A stretch of 64,000 bases of DNA. It comes from Latrodectus hesperus. Lineage: Eukaryota > Arthropoda > Arachnida > Araneae > Theridiidae. A model generated the notes under the pieces. That model searched no databases and was not told the origin of the DNA. It worked only from the letters and a program-made list of their open reading frames with translations. A program made the position numbers and the translations under genes. Within the stretch, counting starts at the first letter, position 1. Each line of letters starts with the position of its first letter. This document shows positions 60,901 through 64,000 of this stretch, piece after piece. The stretch is taken from NCBI GenBank assembly GCA_037975125.1, contig CM075853.1:90458663-90522662 (forward strand). The letters are read 5' to 3'.

Positions 60901-62425
60901 AAGTTTCTAATAGGGTATTGATATTTAAGATGTGATTTCGCATTACAGGAAAAATTTTAATATTATAAGACTAACAGCTGTTTTGAATGTTTTTTTAACA
61001 TACCTAATACATTTTATGGTAAATAATATGAATAAAATTAAGTAATAGCTCTCTCTTTTTCACATTTTTAAATCATGCAATTTTTGTAATGATTATTCTA
61101 TGTTTTATAAATTTATAATTATCAAACTTATTTTATTAAATGGAATATAAACGTGATTACGAACTCTTCTTGTATACTTAAATCTTAATTGACAAACATA
61201 ATATCTTTTTATGTATAAATAACCGCATTTTATAAGAGTTTTTTTTTTTGCAAATAAGATTTAATTTATTAGAAAGATAATTTAGTTTACTACAAAGTTT
61301 CCTTTTGGGGGCTGCATTTGGCACATGGATTTTAAATTATAAATTTATGTCTATGAAATTAGAATTCTGAATTTATGATGTTTATTTTCAGCATCTGAAA
61401 TAATATTTCAACTTTAAATAAACTCGTGTACATTCATACAAATAATACTGTTAACGAGTAAGAGGTAAACTTAAAGTGTAGTCTCATTATAGCATCATAG
61501 AAAATTATTTATACAGATCCAAATGATAAGATTATACATTAATAAAAATTTATTAGGTGTTGGGAATTCAAATGTTACTTTATATAACTAATTGGAAATT
61601 CATCAGTTTGAGACTACAAATTCCGCAAGAAAAAAGATATCTGCGATATCAATATCGAATAATATTTACTAGGCAAAGCAAGTTATGGTATTACAACTTT
61701 CTAGAGACATATCATAATCCTTCGATATTATTTAAATAAATATTATTTAACTTGTTTTAAGCTTTTTCACATAGACTATGTTAGTTCTATGTCAGTCAGT
61801 CTGGGCAACACCCCAATCTCAAGATGAATATGATAATATACTTTACTCGGGATTACAATGTCAGCATCATATATTTAAAAAATATGTTGGTTAAAGTATA
61901 GTAATAATTATTGCATTATGTTACAAAACACACCTGCTTGTATAATAGATAGAGTTTTAGAATCAGATTTAGAGTATCATTGAATTTTAAATTAAATAAA
62001 AAATTTACTTTTTTATTTGGTAATCCCTTATAGACACAACAATAAATGTACTTATAATCCTTTATAGATAGATAAATCCTACTAAAATTCTTAATTTCGT
62101 AATTTTCTTAAACAGCTGTTACAGTCTTAAATGAGCTATGAATTTTGACATTTGGTGTATTTCTTCCCTAGATTTCTTACACGCTCTTGTTATATATTTT
62201 TTTGCACTGTGTTGGAGCAATATTTTAATGTAGTTCCATATTATAGCTCTTTTTCAAATATCTCTTACATTTTTCAAACAATATATTTTGACGTTTATTA
62301 AGGATTATGGTAAAAATAAATGATAAAAAATATGTGAATGATTAAAAATGAAAAATGTAAATGATAAAATACATATATTTATATTTTGGATACATTTGTT
62401 CCGAAATCTGAAAATATGAATTTAA
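57931..62425. other. AT-rich non-genic sequence; mixed island at 60600-60880
   Basis: Mostly plain AT-rich spacer. 60600-60880 stands out by higher GC content (for example CCTGGACAGCTACAAAG, GGCTTAATCGACACCCAATA). I translated all frames and found stops and no family motif, so it is unassigned old element or exon sequence. 61780-61880 is similar on a smaller scale. Confidence 0.45.
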
Positions 62426-62427
62426 TA

Positions 62428-63940
62428 CACTGATGTACAAAACTTAAATAACTTAAATAACATTTTATTTCTATAACTCTATGAGAAATCATTCGCAAAA
62501 TATGAAATTAAGAAAAGTGAAAAAGCATTTTGTACTTAAAAAATGACGAAAGTATCATTATAAATGTCTATCTGCCCAATGTAAAGAACAACAGGTAGAT
62601 GTTCCTTAGTATGGGATATACCCTTTTCCCTTTCTGTAGTGGTTGCTTCTAAACGTCTTTCCATACTCAGCGAGATAAACTAATAGAGCTTGAGGTAAGC
62701 GAGCCCATTCCTCAATCAGTATCTTCTTTAGTTATCATAGGTATTCATCGCAAGATACAATCATACATGCAAAGCGTTTCCCCAAAGTATACCATAAGTG
62801 TTCTAGGGAATATAAACCATGGGAATGCGCTGCCCAGTCCATTATAACGATATATTACCCTTCCAACAACTGTTTTCCTTATCCAACAACCTTTCCAACT
62901 GCGGGATCTGGGAGAGCTATGAATGTCATATATAAAAATGAAGTCTGCTTCAATGGCGTCTGGGAATAAACACACATGAAATGCGTTACCTCCTTGCAAT
63001 AACGATTTCATTTTACAGAATCTCTCATGGAGCTGCGTGAAGCATGTTGTAATCGTGAAGTAAAATTCGAGGACCACCCTAACAAACTTTTCCAATTATG
63101 TTACTGAAACGAAACTGTGTCTCGACCAATCTTCAAACAAATTGGTTTTGACAAACTAATTCTAGCACTGAAATATGACTCGCATCCCTAAGAAGAGCAC
63201 GACTACGTTACTAAAATGTCCAGTAATTATGTTCTTTGAAAAACTTTACACGGCGACACCGATGGCCAACTTTCAAAGGGATGAAGCGTTTTGGTTGTCA
63301 GCTTGGTTAACTTAGTGAAAGTGTTTTCTATTTCACAAAGTGATCCCCTTCGTGAAAGCGTCTTGATAGAGTAAACTGCGCCATTTGGAGCTCTGTTACT
63401 GTTCACAATGTTTTTGCAATGATGCTTGCTCACTTGTTATGGACTCCTTCGACTGCAGTAGGATATATCTATCATTCATTGCAGTTGCTTCTCTGGGGAT
63501 ACCACAACCAACTGTTTAACAGCCATATGTATGACTTATAAGGTTTTTCAAGCCTGAAAAATGAAAACTTTCATGATTTCGAACCTTCATCTTCACTAGT
63601 CACGTTACATTTTTTTCTAGTTTTTCCAAACCTTTTTTCACGTGTGAAGTCGTCCAAGTGATTAATTCTAACTATATTTGTTGAGAGAACACATTTGCTC
63701 TTGTAGTACATGTCTTTAACTGTGTGTTTGCTATTTTCTAATTATAGTCTTGAATTGCGTAACTGAAGGCATGCGTTTTGATTATGCTCGAGTCACTTGA
63801 GATGGTTTGTTCTTGATATGCATTTGCATAAACTTTCCACTGAATTACATATTCGTTATACTGTTTAAAAAATCCCTTTTCTGTAATTTTCTGGTTATCT
63901 TCTTAAATCTTACGGTGTTGCTCGGGTTTTTACACCAATG
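62428..63940 (-). mobile_element. Tc1-like DNA transposon in reverse orientation, decayed
   Basis: The left end after TA (62426-62427) reads CACTGATGTACAAAAC. The right end before TA (63941-63942) reads GTTTTTACACCAATG, whose reverse complement CATTGGTGTAAAAAC matches with few differences. About 1.51 kb between the TA dinucleotides is right for the family. The transposase remnant inside runs on the minus strand, consistent with these ends. Its sequence differs from the Tc1-like elements at 2658, 5911 and 20981. Confidence 0.75.
62606..63530 (-). pseudogene. Tc1-like transposase, heavily degenerate
   Basis: On the minus strand, from high to low coordinates: NDRYILLQSKESITSEQASL (about 63490, helix-turn-helix region), VCLFPDAIEADFIFIYDIHS (about 62930, the second catalytic motif, normally FIFMDDNARPH, with both Asp-Asn positions disturbed), MDWAAHSHGLYSLEHLWYTL (about 62850, catalytic Glu retained but the Ser-Pro-Asp-Leu-Asn-Pro changed), LKKILIEEWARLPQALL (about 62720), and the tail GKGYIPY before the stop at 62606-62608. 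Two or more frameshifts and many stops. The 116-codon frame at 62745-63095 covers only the middle part. Confidence 0.8.
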
Positions 63941-63942
63941 TA

Positions 63943-64000
63943 CTTTAAAATATCCTGGTAATGCAATGCTAAAAAATAGAAACCACGAAATGTTTTATTT
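63943..64000. other. Window edge, AT-rich
   Basis: Too short to interpret. Confidence 0.4.

Noticed and set aside
62745..63095. 116-codon minus-strand protein as a host gene
   Set aside because: Contains a degenerate Tc1 second catalytic motif and neighbouring frames continue the transposase; it is a fragment of the decayed element.

Overview
The window looks like non-genic nuclear DNA of an arthropod, most plausibly a spider or another AT-rich chelicerate. The composition is strongly AT-rich. There are about twenty long, nearly pure (AT)n arrays. The only recognisable coding material comes from Tc1/mariner DNA transposons and Jockey-type non-LTR retrotransposons in the style of arthropod genomes, plus a tRNA-derived SINE. 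The organism call is inference from repeat types. I found no intact host gene, no genuine tRNA or rRNA gene and no CRISPR array, and almost every long reading frame is a shadow of an (AT)n or (CA)n array.

Layout. 0-10 kb is rich in mobile elements: a Tc1-like element with terminal inverted repeats (2658-4186), a second Tc1-like lineage (5911-7439) whose catalytic site is split by a copied 47-base segment, and an RNase H/zinc-motif tail of a retrotransposon (9277-9897) boxed between two (AT)n arrays. 10-14 kb holds paired hairpins (10473-10609) and the longest (AT)n tract (11776-12253). 13947-14337 is a tRNA-derived SINE with a 12-base target-site duplication, and a second, older copy lies at 57666-57930. 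16.5-17.5 kb is a microsatellite-bearing repeat with 151-base direct repeats; an inverted relative lies at 46.9-47.5 kb. 20.2-20.7 and 28.6-28.97 kb are two different retrotransposon 3' ends. 20981-21845 is a Tc-like transposase remnant whose last 167 bases are present three times in tandem. 33.24-34.42 kb is a minus-strand mariner that has lost its third catalytic residue and sits between two (AT)n arrays. 52.80-53.50 kb is a mariner rebuilt as a foldback, its 5' half replaced by an inverted copy of its 3' end. 62.43-63.94 kb is a minus-strand Tc1-like remnant with matching ends.

The rest (roughly 21.9-27.5, 29-32.6, 34.6-46.9, 47.5-52.8 and 55-62.4 kb) is AT-rich sequence without supported genes, holding small tandem and inverted repeats that are listed individually. 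None of the elements looks able to move by itself now; every transposase frame has stops, frameshifts or lost catalytic residues. The most unusual signals are the copied insertion in the 5.9 kb Tc1-like element, the triplicated transposase tail, the foldback mariner, the SINE family with an internal (AT)n array, and the association of mobile elements with (AT)n arrays.
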